64,000 bases of DNA, from assembly GCA_015061605.1 (NCBI GenBank), contig SUWH01000006.1, forward strand, positions 1-64,000. The letters run 5' to 3'. The notes beneath the pieces were generated by a model. The model had not been told where the DNA came from and searched no databases. It saw only the letters and a list, made by a program, of their open reading frames with translations. Of the stretch, positions 42,284-51,199 are shown in pieces. Each line of letters begins with the position of its first letter. Position 1 is the first letter of the stretch. The position numbers were made by a program, and so were the translations under genes. Origin of the DNA: Lentisphaerota bacterium (GTDB lineage Bacteria; Verrucomicrobiota; Lentisphaeria; Victivallales; Victivallaceae).

Positions 42284-43552
42284 TTATCCAAAGACCAGCG
42301 AAAACGCGACCGCCTTACCAACGCTCACATCGCCATCAGCTCCGCGATCGCCCTTGTCACCTTTTTCACCTTTGTCTCCTTTGTCTCCTTTTTCTCCTTG
42401 CACTCCGGGTTCTCCCGGGTCACCTTTTTCACCTTGCGGCCCGGGTTCTCCCGGGTCACCTTTTTCACCTTTTTCGCCCTGCACTCCGGGGGCACCGGTA
42501 TCGCCTTTGTCACCCTTATCTCCTTTGAATTGGACCCCATTCGACCAATCACCCGAAGATGAAGAATTTTTTATGTACACGCAACCGTTATCAGTAGCAA
42601 GGTAGCTGAATCCTGCGACTTCAGAATCATAGATAGAACGGTCAACTAAAGTTCCACTGGCATCAATGGTAAAAGCCGCACCGCGATCTCCTTTTTCACC
42701 TTTTTCTCCTTGCGGTCCGGGTTCTCCCGGGGTTCCCTTTTCCCCCTTCTCCCCCGGTTCACCTTTTTCACCTTTTTCTCCTTTTTCACCCTGTATTCCC
42801 GGCTTGCCATCGGCTCCCTGCGGTCCCGGAAGCATGGCGACAGGAGGGCTCCACATTGCATCCAATCCGGCAATACGCTGACGGAAAAAAAGATCGTTTT
42901 CATTTTGCGTGGTGTGCCAGTTGCTCTCGCCATCTGCAGAAAATTGGAATTCCACCGGATTGCTCATATTTTCGGCAAGCTGATCATTTAACTCATTCCG
43001 GATACCGTCACTGCGTTCATTGAGCATGGCCAGAGTCTGGACAGCGGTATAATAAGCCGGATCATTGGCGATGACTTCGTCGGCTTCACCAAGAAAAACC
43101 CGGCTGCGGATGGAAATATCAAACTGCCAGGCAAAAACGGTCATGCCGTCAGTATCAACGCCGCCGATTTCAGCACGGAAATTGCAACTTTCCTGTCCGG
43201 CAACGGCAGCAATGATTTTTTCGGTCGCGCTGTTTTCAAGTTCAACAACAAGGATGTTATGTCCTGCATCATCTTTTGCCAGTTCGATCCCGCTGTATTT
43301 CAGCAATGCCGGAGCATTGGAGTTGCGGTTATTGGTATCCAGAGCCAAATAGTAAGCTGCGGTATTGATGCTTTCTGCCGGATAGACGGTAAGTTCACCG
43401 CCGTCCGGGCCGGAATCGCCCCGCAGATCAAATTCCATCCGGACGGCAGTACCGAGCATGATTTCCAGTTCGACACCGGTGGCGGAACCATTTTCGTCTG
43501 TAATTGCGGCTCCGTTGCTTTTTATCTGTAATATTGAATGTATGATTTGCAT
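42284..43552 (-). CDS. Collagen-like tail fibre protein
   Basis: A 422-residue protein. Residues 1-235 are a globular BppU-like or baseplate-attachment region. Gly-X-Y repeats rich in EKG, DKG and EPG follow at about 241-289 and 341-405, separated by a small domain (VDRSIYDSEVAGFSYLATDN). The end VSVGKAVAFSLVFG probably caps a trimer. Such triple-helical fibres are common in phage tails. The ATG at 43552 has AAAGGAA; an earlier in-frame ATG lies in the previous gene. The repeats produce open frames on the other strand too, which are not genes. Confidence 0.8.
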   Translation of the reverse strand: MQIIHSILQIKSNGAAITDENGSATGVELEIMLGTAVRMEFDLRGDSGPDGGELTVYPAESINTAAYYLALDTNNRNSNAPALLKYSGIELAKDDAGHNILVVELENSATEKIIAAVAGQESCNFRAEIGGVDTDGMTVFAWQFDISIRSRVFLGEADEVIANDPAYYTAVQTLAMLNERSDGIRNELNDQLAENMSNPVEFQFSADGESNWHTTQNENDLFFRQRIAGLDAMWSPPVAMLPGPQGADGKPGIQGEKGEKGEKGEPGEKGEKGTPGEPGPQGEKGEKGDRGAAFTIDASGTLVDRSIYDSEVAGFSYLATDNGCVYIKNSSSSGDWSNGVQFKGDKGDKGDTGAPGVQGEKGEKGDPGEPGPQGEKGDPGEPGVQGEKGDKGDKGEKGDKGDRGADGDVSVGKAVAFSLVFG

Positions 43553-43562
43553 AAAGTTCCTT

Positions 43563-44531
43563 TCAGTCAAGATATTTATAGTTTGGCGGCGGGAAATTTC
43601 CCTCATTCAGCAGAACTTCGGTCAAAGTATCTACCTGACGTAACATTGAATGGTAATATTTATAATCGCCCCAGGTTTTGTAATATTCCAGATCGCGGGA
43701 AATGTCATCATGCCACGGGAGTGTGGTATCTGATGCTGTTCCGGTAAAACTTATCTCCGTGACACCGGAGATGGTATGATCGTATTCCTGCGCCTGCGTT
43801 CCGGAGAGGAGAGGGCGGGTCAACTGCTTATGTATCCGGGTGGAATATCTGCCTTTCCAATTTCCATGAAGTTCCTGACTCATCTGATTGTCCCAGGTGT
43901 CAAAGGCATTCTGGGCGAAACGGCGGTTGAACTCACATCTCAAATACTCTTTGTATTTTCCGTAAACGGCGCATCCCGGCAATCCGCCTTCGCCATAATC
44001 GACAGTCTCATCGACTGACGGGCGGTCATTGTCGTAAGCTGATTCAGAGCTCCATTTCAACAAGCGGGATTGGCAATTTTGCACACCGAGACCATATACG
44101 CTGTAAAGGATCACATTGTTGAGCAAATGATAACATGCCCGGACAAAATTACCGTCCGAAATCAGATGCGGGGGTGTCTGCCAAAATCCTGCCGGATCGA
44201 TCCCGGCGGAAGTCAATTCGGCGGTGATACCGTTTTGCACTTCCTCTGAATCATATTCAAGTTTGTCAAACGGTCGCCAATTGCCTGACCAGATACCGAA
44301 ATTTTTCACCGGAAAGTGCATCGCATACAACGTGGCGATATGAAGTTTGATGTAACTTATCTTATTTTTTACCTGACTTGCAGTCGCCGGAAGCGGAATA
44401 AATTCAAATCCTGTTCCTTCAGTATTTTTTGCAGGCATCATATAATTATAGCGTTCAATGATCACTTCGGTCAGCCGGTTCAATGCCGGAACGATTCCGA
44501 CGGGAGTATCCAGCCAATTCACAAAAACCAC
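43563..44531 (-). CDS. Tail-cassette protein of 322 residues, unknown
   Basis: Not recognised. Aromatic-rich, no signal peptide. It begins MVFVNWLDTPVGIVPALNRL and contains many Trp, Tyr and Asn residues, with helices likely in ASQVKNKISYIKLHIATLYA. It lies between the fibre gene and a beta-rich protein, overlapping the latter by 13 bases, so a structural tail component is the simplest reading. Confidence 0.6.
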   Translation of the reverse strand: MVFVNWLDTPVGIVPALNRLTEVIIERYNYMMPAKNTEGTGFEFIPLPATASQVKNKISYIKLHIATLYAMHFPVKNFGIWSGNWRPFDKLEYDSEEVQNGITAELTSAGIDPAGFWQTPPHLISDGNFVRACYHLLNNVILYSVYGLGVQNCQSRLLKWSSESAYDNDRPSVDETVDYGEGGLPGCAVYGKYKEYLRCEFNRRFAQNAFDTWDNQMSQELHGNWKGRYSTRIHKQLTRPLLSGTQAQEYDHTISGVTEISFTGTASDTTLPWHDDISRDLEYYKTWGDYKYYHSMLRQVDTLTEVLLNEGNFPPPNYKYLD

Positions 44532-45247
44532 CTCCGTCCGAATTCGATACGTTCATTTGATGTATAATATTGCTCAACATTACCGCTTGCGTAGACCCGC
44601 CCGAGTTCAACATAATCGAAGTATCCCTGCGGGGGTGCCTGACCGGATAATTGAATTACCACCGAATATTTCCCGTCATTACAACATGCATAAAGCCGTA
44701 TGACATCAGTATTGATATTATCCGGAACTGTTACCGTCTGCACCGGTATTTCTCCTTTGAAATCGACACTTCCGGCATAATCGGAGTTGCCGTAACGGAC
44801 TTCAAAAGTGCGGTTTCCGATATAACGGATGGCAAACTGTCCGGAATATGCCGGGTCTGCTGCCGAAGCATATCCGAGAATTATCACTCCCGGAGTCTCC
44901 GGAGTTCCGCGGTAAATTATCTGTGCCTTTCCGGAATCAGCGGCAGTCAGACCGTTTGCCGATGGAACGGCATAATCTCCCGAACCTCCGTAAATAAATG
45001 CCTTGACAATACCGGTAAGTACGACATTGCCGTAAGTGCCGGGGATGATATTTTCGGCGGCGATCCCCCATAACTCCTCATCGGAAGCGGCCGGAACGGC
45101 GCAAAGTATGCCGGGGTGTGTTTCTTCCATGCAGATAACCGCGACAGCGCTTCCGGCGGTGATGAGCAGAGTTCCGGTATTGAGGAGCTGGATTGCGCTG
45201 CGGTTTGCCGCCGGGAAGGATATTTCAGTTTGTTCAGAAAAATACAT
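44519..45247 (-). CDS. Beta-rich tail-cassette protein, unknown
   Basis: A 242-residue protein starting MYFSEQTEISFPAANRSAIQ with GGAG ten bases upstream; the open frame before that is spurious. It is rich in beta strands (GTLLITAGSAVAVICME, NVVLTGIVKAFIYGGSGDYA, AQIIYRGTPETPGVIILGYAS). DUF2190-like or decoration proteins have similar composition, with a GIV-KAFIYGGSGDYAVPSA segment. Precise role unknown. Confidence 0.6.
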   Translation of the reverse strand: MYFSEQTEISFPAANRSAIQLLNTGTLLITAGSAVAVICMEETHPGILCAVPAASDEELWGIAAENIIPGTYGNVVLTGIVKAFIYGGSGDYAVPSANGLTAADSGKAQIIYRGTPETPGVIILGYASAADPAYSGQFAIRYIGNRTFEVRYGNSDYAGSVDFKGEIPVQTVTVPDNINTDVIRLYACCNDGKYSVVIQLSGQAPPQGYFDYVELGRVYASGNVEQYYTSNERIEFGRRWFL

Positions 45248-45264
45248 AAGCTCCGCCTCCGCAC

Positions 45265-46092
45265 TCAAATATCCAGAGCTGAAAAGTTGGCGTAATCGTA
45301 AATGCGGCTTTCGTAAACTCCGGCTGAAATCAATGAATTTTGAGCATTTCTCCGGGGGATCTCCCAGACGGTGTTCCACATCGAAACCGGTTCCACTTTG
45401 AGTTGGTGCCGCTCCAGAGTGCCCAGCGGCCGGATCTTGAAAACGTACTTTATATCGACCAGTTTCTGCCCTTTTGCATTGGTGTAAGAGGGGGAGAGGG
45501 AGGCTTTGACGAACAGCACTTCTCCGGTCGCCCAGCCGTGGAATTTTTTGAGATTTATTTTTCCGGCGGTGGCAAAGACGGCACGTTTGAATGAGTTGTT
45601 GATGTGGCTTTCTCTGAAAGTTGCAATACATGTTTCCTGAAGTTCCGGCATTTCCGCCCAGCAGCCGTTGATGCAGCCGTCGCCGTCAGAATTTCCATCC
45701 CAGCGGAGCAAGGTTCCCGGATCGGGCGGAACGATCTCCGGTCGCGGTTGATAAATTTTGACCAGTTCTTTGGCTTCAAAGATTTTTTCTGTTGAACAAC
45801 TGACCTCAAACTGCCATATCCGGTCGCCGTTTTCTTTGGTTTCGCTCGTTTGCGGCAGGGAATATTTGACCTCGAACTCATAAGTACCATTCCCCGGCAC
45901 CCGTACCAGTTCCACGGTATTTTTGCGGGCGCGGCCCATATATTGCGGAGCTGTTGCATTGACCAGTTCAAATGCTTCGGTGCGCTGATCGAGGTTGCCG
46001 GGGCCGCAAACCAGATAATTCAGCGTTGCTCCGGTACATATTCCGGAACGGTCGACTGTTTGCCGGACAGAGAGTTTTCGTTGGATCTGCAT
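45265..46092 (-). CDS. First protein of the tail cassette, unknown
   Basis: A 275-residue protein without a signal peptide, starting MQIQRKLSVRQTVDRSGICT. It is beta-rich (YLVCGPGNLDQ, GNGTYEFEVKYSLPQ, ATGEVLFVKASLSPSY). A very strong AAGGAGG site precedes the ATG, so it is probably the first gene of the transcript. It may be a distal tail or baseplate protein. Not recognised. Confidence 0.6.
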   Translation of the reverse strand: MQIQRKLSVRQTVDRSGICTGATLNYLVCGPGNLDQRTEAFELVNATAPQYMGRARKNTVELVRVPGNGTYEFEVKYSLPQTSETKENGDRIWQFEVSCSTEKIFEAKELVKIYQPRPEIVPPDPGTLLRWDGNSDGDGCINGCWAEMPELQETCIATFRESHINNSFKRAVFATAGKINLKKFHGWATGEVLFVKASLSPSYTNAKGQKLVDIKYVFKIRPLGTLERHQLKVEPVSMWNTVWEIPRRNAQNSLISAGVYESRIYDYANFSALDI

Positions 46093-46174
46093 GAGATATC
46101 CTCCTTGAAATTGGTTTTGTGACCATGCGCAGCACTGTCAACATTTTTCCGGTAAATTTTGTTTTGAGAGCCTG

Positions 46175-46202
46175 TTGACAAACCGTTATTTTGCGGTATA
46201 TT
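46175..46202 (+). promoter_or_regulatory. Promoter of the sialidase operon
   Basis: TTGACA (46175-46180), a 16-base spacer and TATATT (46197-46202), 36 bases before the ATG at 46239. Confidence 0.8.
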
Positions 46203-46238
46203 ATTGGAATCCGGAAAAATATCAGCAGGGGAAATCAA

Positions 46239-47363
46239 ATGAAAATCATCTTTATTGCAATATCGGCGCTGCTCATCATCTCCGCCGGTGCCGGAACAGG
46301 AGAAAAAAGTATGAAAATTGAAAAAATCCGTACCGGGATCATCGAACACTCCACCTATCACGGCTGGCCGACCGTCACCCGGACCAAAGACAACAAATTG
46401 ATCGCGGTTTGTTCCGGCAACCGGCAGAAACATGTCTGTCCCTACGGCAGAGTATGGATGTATGTTTCAAGTGACAACGGAGTGTCGTGGCAGGGACCGC
46501 AAGCGCTCTCCTCCGGTCCGCTGGACGACCGCGATGCGGGCATCTGTCAGGCGGCGGACGGCAGTCTGCTGGTGAACTATTTTACCAGTACTTCAGCAAT
46601 TTTCCGTGCCAAACGGTTGAGTAAAGAGTGGAAAGCGGTCGCGGAAAAGATCAATCTTATCACTTTGAGACAGGAACACGGTTTCTGGATGCGCCGCTCC
46701 ACTGACGGCGGCAGAAGTTGGAGCAAAAAGTACCGCACTCCCGTTTACAGCCCCCACGGTCCGGTGCTGATGAAAGACGGAACTTTGTTTTTCCCCGGAC
46801 AGAAACAGGGCAGTCTGGCGGGTGAAATCACCGGTACTCCGGAATACGGAGTTGCCTTTTCCAAAGATAACGGCATCACATGGCAGATCGTTTCGACCAT
46901 TCCGCTTCCTGCCGGACACGATATCCGCAAGATCCACGAAATACATGGCATTGAAGCCCCTGACGGTACTTTGATCGTCCAGTACCGCAACCATAACTGC
47001 TCCGACCTGGGTGAAACGTGGCAGAGTGAATCTGCTGACTGCGGCAAAAGTTGGAGCAAACCCCGTTTTATCTGTAAAGGTTTCCCGACTCATTTACAGA
47101 CTTTCGGCAAAGACAAAATGATCATGACCTATACCTACCGTCTGAACCCCTACGGTATAAGGGCGCGGATATCGGATGATTCCGGCAAAAACTGGAGCGG
47201 TGAAATCATCCTCTCTGATGACGGAAAAAGCTGGGATCTGGGATATCCATCCACCGTGGAGCTTGCCGATGGAACGCTCTTTACTCTGTGGTACGAAAAC
47301 CGGGGCAAAGGCGGCGCCAAACTGCGTTATCTCAACTGGAAATTCCAGGGGGAAAAAAGATGA
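46239..47363 (+). CDS. Exported sialidase-like Asp-box (BNR) protein
   Basis: A 374-residue protein with a signal peptide (IIFIAISALLIISAGAG). It has about five Asp boxes of the form S-x-D-x-G-x-x-W: SSDNGVSW, STDGGRSW, SKDNGITW, SADCGKSW and SDDSGKNW. This marks a six-bladed sialidase propeller (GH33-like). Candidate catalytic residues cannot be fixed by eye, and related families act on other sugars. It is coupled to the next gene by ATGA. Export suggests cleavage of host mucin glycans. Confidence 0.8.
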   Translation: MKIIFIAISALLIISAGAGTGEKSMKIEKIRTGIIEHSTYHGWPTVTRTKDNKLIAVCSGNRQKHVCPYGRVWMYVSSDNGVSWQGPQALSSGPLDDRDAGICQAADGSLLVNYFTSTSAIFRAKRLSKEWKAVAEKINLITLRQEHGFWMRRSTDGGRSWSKKYRTPVYSPHGPVLMKDGTLFFPGQKQGSLAGEITGTPEYGVAFSKDNGITWQIVSTIPLPAGHDIRKIHEIHGIEAPDGTLIVQYRNHNCSDLGETWQSESADCGKSWSKPRFICKGFPTHLQTFGKDKMIMTYTYRLNPYGIRARISDDSGKNWSGEIILSDDGKSWDLGYPSTVELADGTLFTLWYENRGKGGAKLRYLNWKFQGEKR

Positions 47364-48775
47364 GAATGTCAAAAATAATCACCTGCGGTATCGCCGGAAT
47401 GCTTACTTTTTCCGGTATCGCCGCCCAGATCGAAACAGTGGAAAAAAAGTCTATGGATCAAATTTATGATGTGACCGGAAAACGTGAACTTTTTATCGAC
47501 AATTTTCTCATCGAAAACAGCCGTGCATTGAATTTCAAACAGCACAGTCCGGCGGAGCTGCCCAGTTGTTCCAATAAGCCGATCGGTCATTACAACACCA
47601 TTTTAAAGCAGCCTGACGGCACATATTTATATTATTACCGGGGTGTGGACAGCGTTTACAAAGGTAAAATCTACAACAATCACCCCGGCGAATATGTGGG
47701 AGTAGCCGCCAGTAAAGACGGAGTGAAGTGGGAAATTCCCGACTTCAAACTTTTTCCCGGGCAACCGGTTCCCGGGAACGCCATTCTTTACGGTAAAGAT
47801 GTCATAACCCACAACTTTGTGCCGTTTTACGACACCAATCCGGAGTGTAAACCATCTGAACGTTACAAAGCGGTCGCCGGAGTCCGGGAGACCAAAGGAC
47901 TTTTCGCTTTTTATTCTGCTGACGGCATCAATTGGAAGATGTATGAAAAAGCTCCTGTAATGGCGTATGAACCTCAAAAAACCGGCGGTCACATGTTTGA
48001 TTCACAGAATGTGGTCTTTTATTCTGAAACCGAAAAGTGCTATGTGATGTACATCCGGGTCTGGAAGACCGTGGATATTGCCAAAGGCGTGCGCTCCTTT
48101 GCCAAAGTCACCAGTAAAGATTTCATCAATTGGAGCGGAATCGAATTTCTCAAGGTCAACCGCAAGGGCGAACACCTCTATGTCAGCGGTCTTGCCCCTT
48201 ACGCCCGCGCACCGCATTACTATGTTGGCGTTGCCACGCGCTATTTCGGCAACCGGGGTTCGGCGACCGATACTGTGCTGGTTTTCTCCCGCAACGGCAA
48301 AGGGATCATCCGTCCAAGTTTTGAAGCGTGGGTGCGTCCCGGACTCGATCCGGAACGGTGGCTCAACCGCATGAACTACACCACCTGGGGGATCGTGCAG
48401 GAAACTCCGGAATCCATGCTGCTCTACCACAACCGCAAGCATTTGATGTACCGGGTGCGTACTGACGGATTTGTTTCGCTCCATGCCGGAGTGACTGGCG
48501 GAACATTTTTGACCAGAGTTCTGCAGCGTTCCGGTGGAAATCTGGAATTCAATATTTCCACCAGTGCCGGAGGAGCGTTCCAGTTGGAAGTTTGCGATGA
48601 AAACGGCAACCCGATCCCCGGTTACACTTTCAAGGATATGAAAGAGTTTTATGGTGATAAAATTTCGTTTGTGCCGCAGTGGAAAGGTAAAACCCTCGCT
48701 GATCTGCCTGCCGGAAAATTCCGGTTGCGCGGCAAGATGCGCGAATGTGATCTTTTCAGCGTGTCGTTTAAATAA
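47360..48775 (+). CDS. Exported five-bladed-propeller glycosidase-like protein (GH32/GH43 fold)
   Basis: A 471-residue protein with a signal peptide (ITCGIAGMLTFSGIAA). The body shows repeated propeller strands with Asp/Glu at blade starts: YDVTGKRELFIDNFLIE, NTILKQPDGTYLYYYRG, YVGVAASKDGVKWE, LFAFYSADGINWKMYEKAP and VVFYSETEKCYVMYIRVW. This recalls GH32/GH43-type folds and the DUF377-like propellers. The last 110 residues (GGTFLTRVLQRSGGNLEFN on) form a beta-sandwich. Catalytic residues not assigned. It is the second gene after the sialidase. Confidence 0.65.
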   Translation: MRMSKIITCGIAGMLTFSGIAAQIETVEKKSMDQIYDVTGKRELFIDNFLIENSRALNFKQHSPAELPSCSNKPIGHYNTILKQPDGTYLYYYRGVDSVYKGKIYNNHPGEYVGVAASKDGVKWEIPDFKLFPGQPVPGNAILYGKDVITHNFVPFYDTNPECKPSERYKAVAGVRETKGLFAFYSADGINWKMYEKAPVMAYEPQKTGGHMFDSQNVVFYSETEKCYVMYIRVWKTVDIAKGVRSFAKVTSKDFINWSGIEFLKVNRKGEHLYVSGLAPYARAPHYYVGVATRYFGNRGSATDTVLVFSRNGKGIIRPSFEAWVRPGLDPERWLNRMNYTTWGIVQETPESMLLYHNRKHLMYRVRTDGFVSLHAGVTGGTFLTRVLQRSGGNLEFNISTSAGGAFQLEVCDENGNPIPGYTFKDMKEFYGDKISFVPQWKGKTLADLPAGKFRLRGKMRECDLFSVSFK

Positions 48776-48783
48776 GCGGCAAC

Positions 48784-48817
48784 GCGACCGCTGATTTGCC
48801 AAGAGATTGCCCGCGAG
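48784..48817. repeat. 34-base direct repeat, copy 1
   Basis: GCGACCGCTGATTTGCCAAG and the following AGATTGCCCGCGAG recur at 48996-49029 with one mismatch. Together they bracket most of the gap between the glycosidase-like gene and the amidohydrolase. Confidence 0.85.
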
Positions 48818-48869
48818 TTTCTCCCTGTTCCTCCCGCCGACAGGCGGAACCACCACCAACCTCACGCAT

Positions 48870-48887
48870 GTCGGGGTTCAGCCCGAC
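48870..48887. repeat. GTCGGG hairpin in the intergenic gap
   Basis: GTCGGG-gttcag-CCCGAC, the same stem as in the double-hairpin elements at 7652 and 15538. Confidence 0.6.
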
Positions 48888-48995
48888 GATATGCGCAAAA
48901 TCCCGTTGCGCCGCAGGGCGGATGGATCGTGCGGCAAGGTCGCCGGTAAATCAAGGCGGTTACGAAGGAGTGTACGACTGTACTCGACTGAGTAA

Positions 48996-49029
48996 GCGAC
49001 CGCCGATTTGCCAAGAGATTGCCCGCGAG
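48996..49029. repeat. 34-base direct repeat, copy 2
   Basis: Second copy of the 48784-48817 unit, ending ten bases before the amidohydrolase stop. Confidence 0.85.
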
Positions 49030-49039
49030 ACGCCGCCCT

Positions 49040-49933
49040 TTACAAACCGAGCAGCCGGGTGATGTTGCCCTTGGCTATCTTCTGGAATACCGTATCGCTG
49101 ATCTTCTTTTCATCCCGGAGCTTGAGCAGGAAATCGCCCAGCTTGGAGAGCAATCCGACACTGGAACAGGCACAGTAATCGGTACCGAACATCAGCTTAT
49201 CCTGAAACTCATTCAAAAATTTCACGGCATATTCCTCATCCCGCATCAAAGCATTGCAGCCGCTGCCGGCAGACAGATCGCCGTACAAATTCGGATATTT
49301 CCGCAATAATTTGGCAACTGCGCCCTCTTCGGTGATTTTGCCCTTGGGATAGCCGCGCCGTCCCATATCATCCACATTGGCTGCCATCTCACCCCAGAAC
49401 ACCTGTGAATGTCCGAAAAATTTGAGATCGGGAAACTTCTGCAATGCGCGTTCAAGTTTTTTCAATCCCGGTTCCTCTTCAATAAGACCGTAGAATCCCC
49501 CCTCCTGCGGCGCCAGATGAAAAGTCAGCGGCAGTCCCGCACTCTGCGCCGCCCGGAACAGATTTTCCACACGCGGGTCGTCAAGATGCAGATTGGCTGT
49601 AACTTCGCCAATGCCTTTGCACCCTTTGTCCCGGTAATACTTGAGCACATATTCCAAATCGGCATCGGGGGTGTTGAACATTGACCGGGGATCGAGGTTG
49701 CAGAAGGGAATATATTTGTCCGGATACTTTGCGGCGATGCTCAATGCCTCCTCATTAGGCTGGACAAAACAGGTGCTTTCCGGCGAACCGATGGGCAGCA
49801 GCACTGCTCTTTCAATACCGTGCTGCTCCAGCAGTTTGACCTGATTTTCGGCAAAGTCCAACCGCTGTTCTCCGGTATGCGGATTGGGACATCTGGGATA
49901 TTCAAGAACGTGGATGTGGCAGTCGATAAACAT
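49040..49933 (-). CDS. Amidohydrolase-2 family metal-dependent hydrolase
   Basis: A 297-residue TIM-barrel hydrolase. MFIDCHIHVLEYPRC carries the first metal pair (His-x-His at 6 and 8), TFHLAPQ and FFGHSQVFWG the next histidines, and KLMFGTDYC the final aspartate. Family members are hydrolases, decarboxylases or lactonases. It is clearly related to the protein at 60107-60976 (shared SGCNALMRDEEYAVKFL segment). It is transcribed away from the prepilin genes. Substrate unknown; probably a sugar lactone or related metabolite. Confidence 0.82.
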   Translation of the reverse strand: MFIDCHIHVLEYPRCPNPHTGEQRLDFAENQVKLLEQHGIERAVLLPIGSPESTCFVQPNEEALSIAAKYPDKYIPFCNLDPRSMFNTPDADLEYVLKYYRDKGCKGIGEVTANLHLDDPRVENLFRAAQSAGLPLTFHLAPQEGGFYGLIEEEPGLKKLERALQKFPDLKFFGHSQVFWGEMAANVDDMGRRGYPKGKITEEGAVAKLLRKYPNLYGDLSAGSGCNALMRDEEYAVKFLNEFQDKLMFGTDYCACSSVGLLSKLGDFLLKLRDEKKISDTVFQKIAKGNITRLLGL

Positions 49934-50123
49934 AATTCACCTCATTTGTTTTTTGGTATTGTCATAAATTTAGCACATCGCAAAATAAAAATCAAGAGAT
50001 ACAGCAAAAAAAAATTTTTACGTACTGTGTCTGTAAACAGTTCATCCTGCCGTCCGTAACTGTCTACGCAGGTAATATTTTCAGTAATTTATGTAAAAAA
50101 TATCATAATAATCAAAAATGGTA

Positions 50124-50152
50124 TTGGCAAATCAGAAAAATTATGGTATACT
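50124..50152 (+). promoter_or_regulatory. Promoter of the first tandem prepilin gene
   Basis: TTGGCA (50124-50129), a 17-base spacer and TATACT (50147-50152). The surrounding 60 bases are duplicated at 51090-51150. Confidence 0.7.
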
Positions 50153-50207
50153 TAATACAGTGAGAGAATTTTTGTGCCACTGAATTTAACATGAAGGACC
50201 AAATTTT

Positions 50208-51020
50208 ATGATGTGCCGACCACTTTCCCGGGGGAAAGTGAAGCAGTCCTGCTTCACTTTAATTGAACTCCTCGTAGTCATCGCGATCATCGCCATTTTA
50301 GCGGCGATACTGCTCCCGGCTTTAGGCAAGGCGCGCGAGCGCGGCAAATCCACATCGTGCCTGGCCAATCTGAAGCAAATGGGCTCGGCACTCAGCCTGT
50401 ATGCTCACGATAATGGCGGATATATCCCCAATATCATCACTTCTGCAGCAGGGGGAAAGAATTATATAACGGCAAAACTTTTCCCTTATCTCAACAATCC
50501 GTGGGTCTATTCCTGCCCCTCCGACACCGATCAGAGTTATAAATTCAAAAGTATAGGAGCGAAACGAACAAAAGAAGAAGATATCCATTTGTTATGGACC
50601 GGACTTCCCGGCGGGATGGGTTATCTGCCCAATACCAATTTTTCCGGAATACCGGGCAATGGTGTTACTTTGGCTTCCGCAAAGCTTGCCAAAGCTCCGA
50701 ATCCCTCCAAACAGATGTATCTCTGCGATGGAACCGGACACTGGATATTGCTCCGTTTCGGCACCTCAAACCGGCACTACGCCATAGACTGGAAAATTCC
50801 GGATGGCAGTCCATCGATGTTGAATGCTGCTAAAACAAAGCGTTACTGCCATGCCCGGCATCAGGGAGTTTGGAACGTAGTTTATCTGGATGGTCATACC
50901 CGCGGTATCCCGGCGGTGGAAGCCCACAGTTACGACCCGAATCCGCCATCTTATATTTACAATTCTCCTCTTGAAGCCAGACTGTTTTATGTCGGCACCA
51001 CTGACGGTAAGGTCTGGTAA
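50208..51020 (+). CDS. Prepilin-like protein with H-X9-DG motif, tandem copy 1
   Basis: A 270-residue protein. [24 protein letters not shown] starts at residue 16 after a short leader [15 protein letters not shown]. Cys replaces Gly at -1, and Glu is at +5. [22 protein letters not shown] follows, [20 protein letters not shown] is in the middle, and [12 protein letters not shown] is near the end. It is a close tandem paralogue of the next gene, including its promoter. Expected in the inner membrane, and then extruded if a pilus or type II secretion machine accepts it. Confidence 0.88.
   Translation: MMCRPLSRGKVKQSCFTLIELLVVIAIIAILAAILLPALGKARERGKSTSCLANLKQMGSALSLYAHDNGGYIPNIITSAAGGKNYITAKLFPYLNNPWVYSCPSDTDQSYKFKSIGAKRTKEEDIHLLWTGLPGGMGYLPNTNFSGIPGNGVTLASAKLAKAPNPSKQMYLCDGTGHWILLRFGTSNRHYAIDWKIPDGSPSMLNAAKTKRYCHARHQGVWNVVYLDGHTRGIPAVEAHSYDPNPPSYIYNSPLEARLFYVGTTDGKVW
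50221..50260 (+). other. Alternative hairpins in the prepilin leader, copy 1
   Basis: Arm 1 CACTTTCCC (50221-50229) pairs with arm 2 GGGAAAGTG (50232-50240). Arm 2 also belongs to AAAGTGAAGCA (50235-50245), which pairs perfectly with TGCTTCACTTT (50250-50260). The two stems share bases and exclude each other. The last arm encodes the C-F-T-L at the processing site. Confidence 0.8.
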
Positions 51021-51114
51021 CAGTTTTTACGGTTTATCATCCGTTAAAATTCTCCTGACAGGTATTATTTTTAGTAATTTGCGCAAAAAAGTATAAGAAT
51101 AATCAAAAACGGTA

Positions 51115-51143
51115 TTGTCAAATCATAAAACTTATGGTATACT
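51115..51143 (+). promoter_or_regulatory. Promoter of the glycan operon
   Basis: TTGTCA (51115-51120), a 17-base spacer and TATACT (51138-51143). No other convincing promoter was found between here and 63283. Confidence 0.7.
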
Positions 51144-51199
51144 TTATGCAGTGAAAGAATTTTTGCACTGTCAAGCTCTAATGTGGAGGACCAAGTTTT

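Noticed and set aside
42004-42881. Plus-strand frames rich in SPFSP and LFHL repeats
   Set aside because: They are the complement of the collagen-like Gly-X-Y codons in the minus-strand fibre gene.
39295-46092. Complete prophage
   Set aside because: No integrase, terminase, portal, capsid, tape measure, lysin or attachment repeats could be found, only distal tail-type genes.
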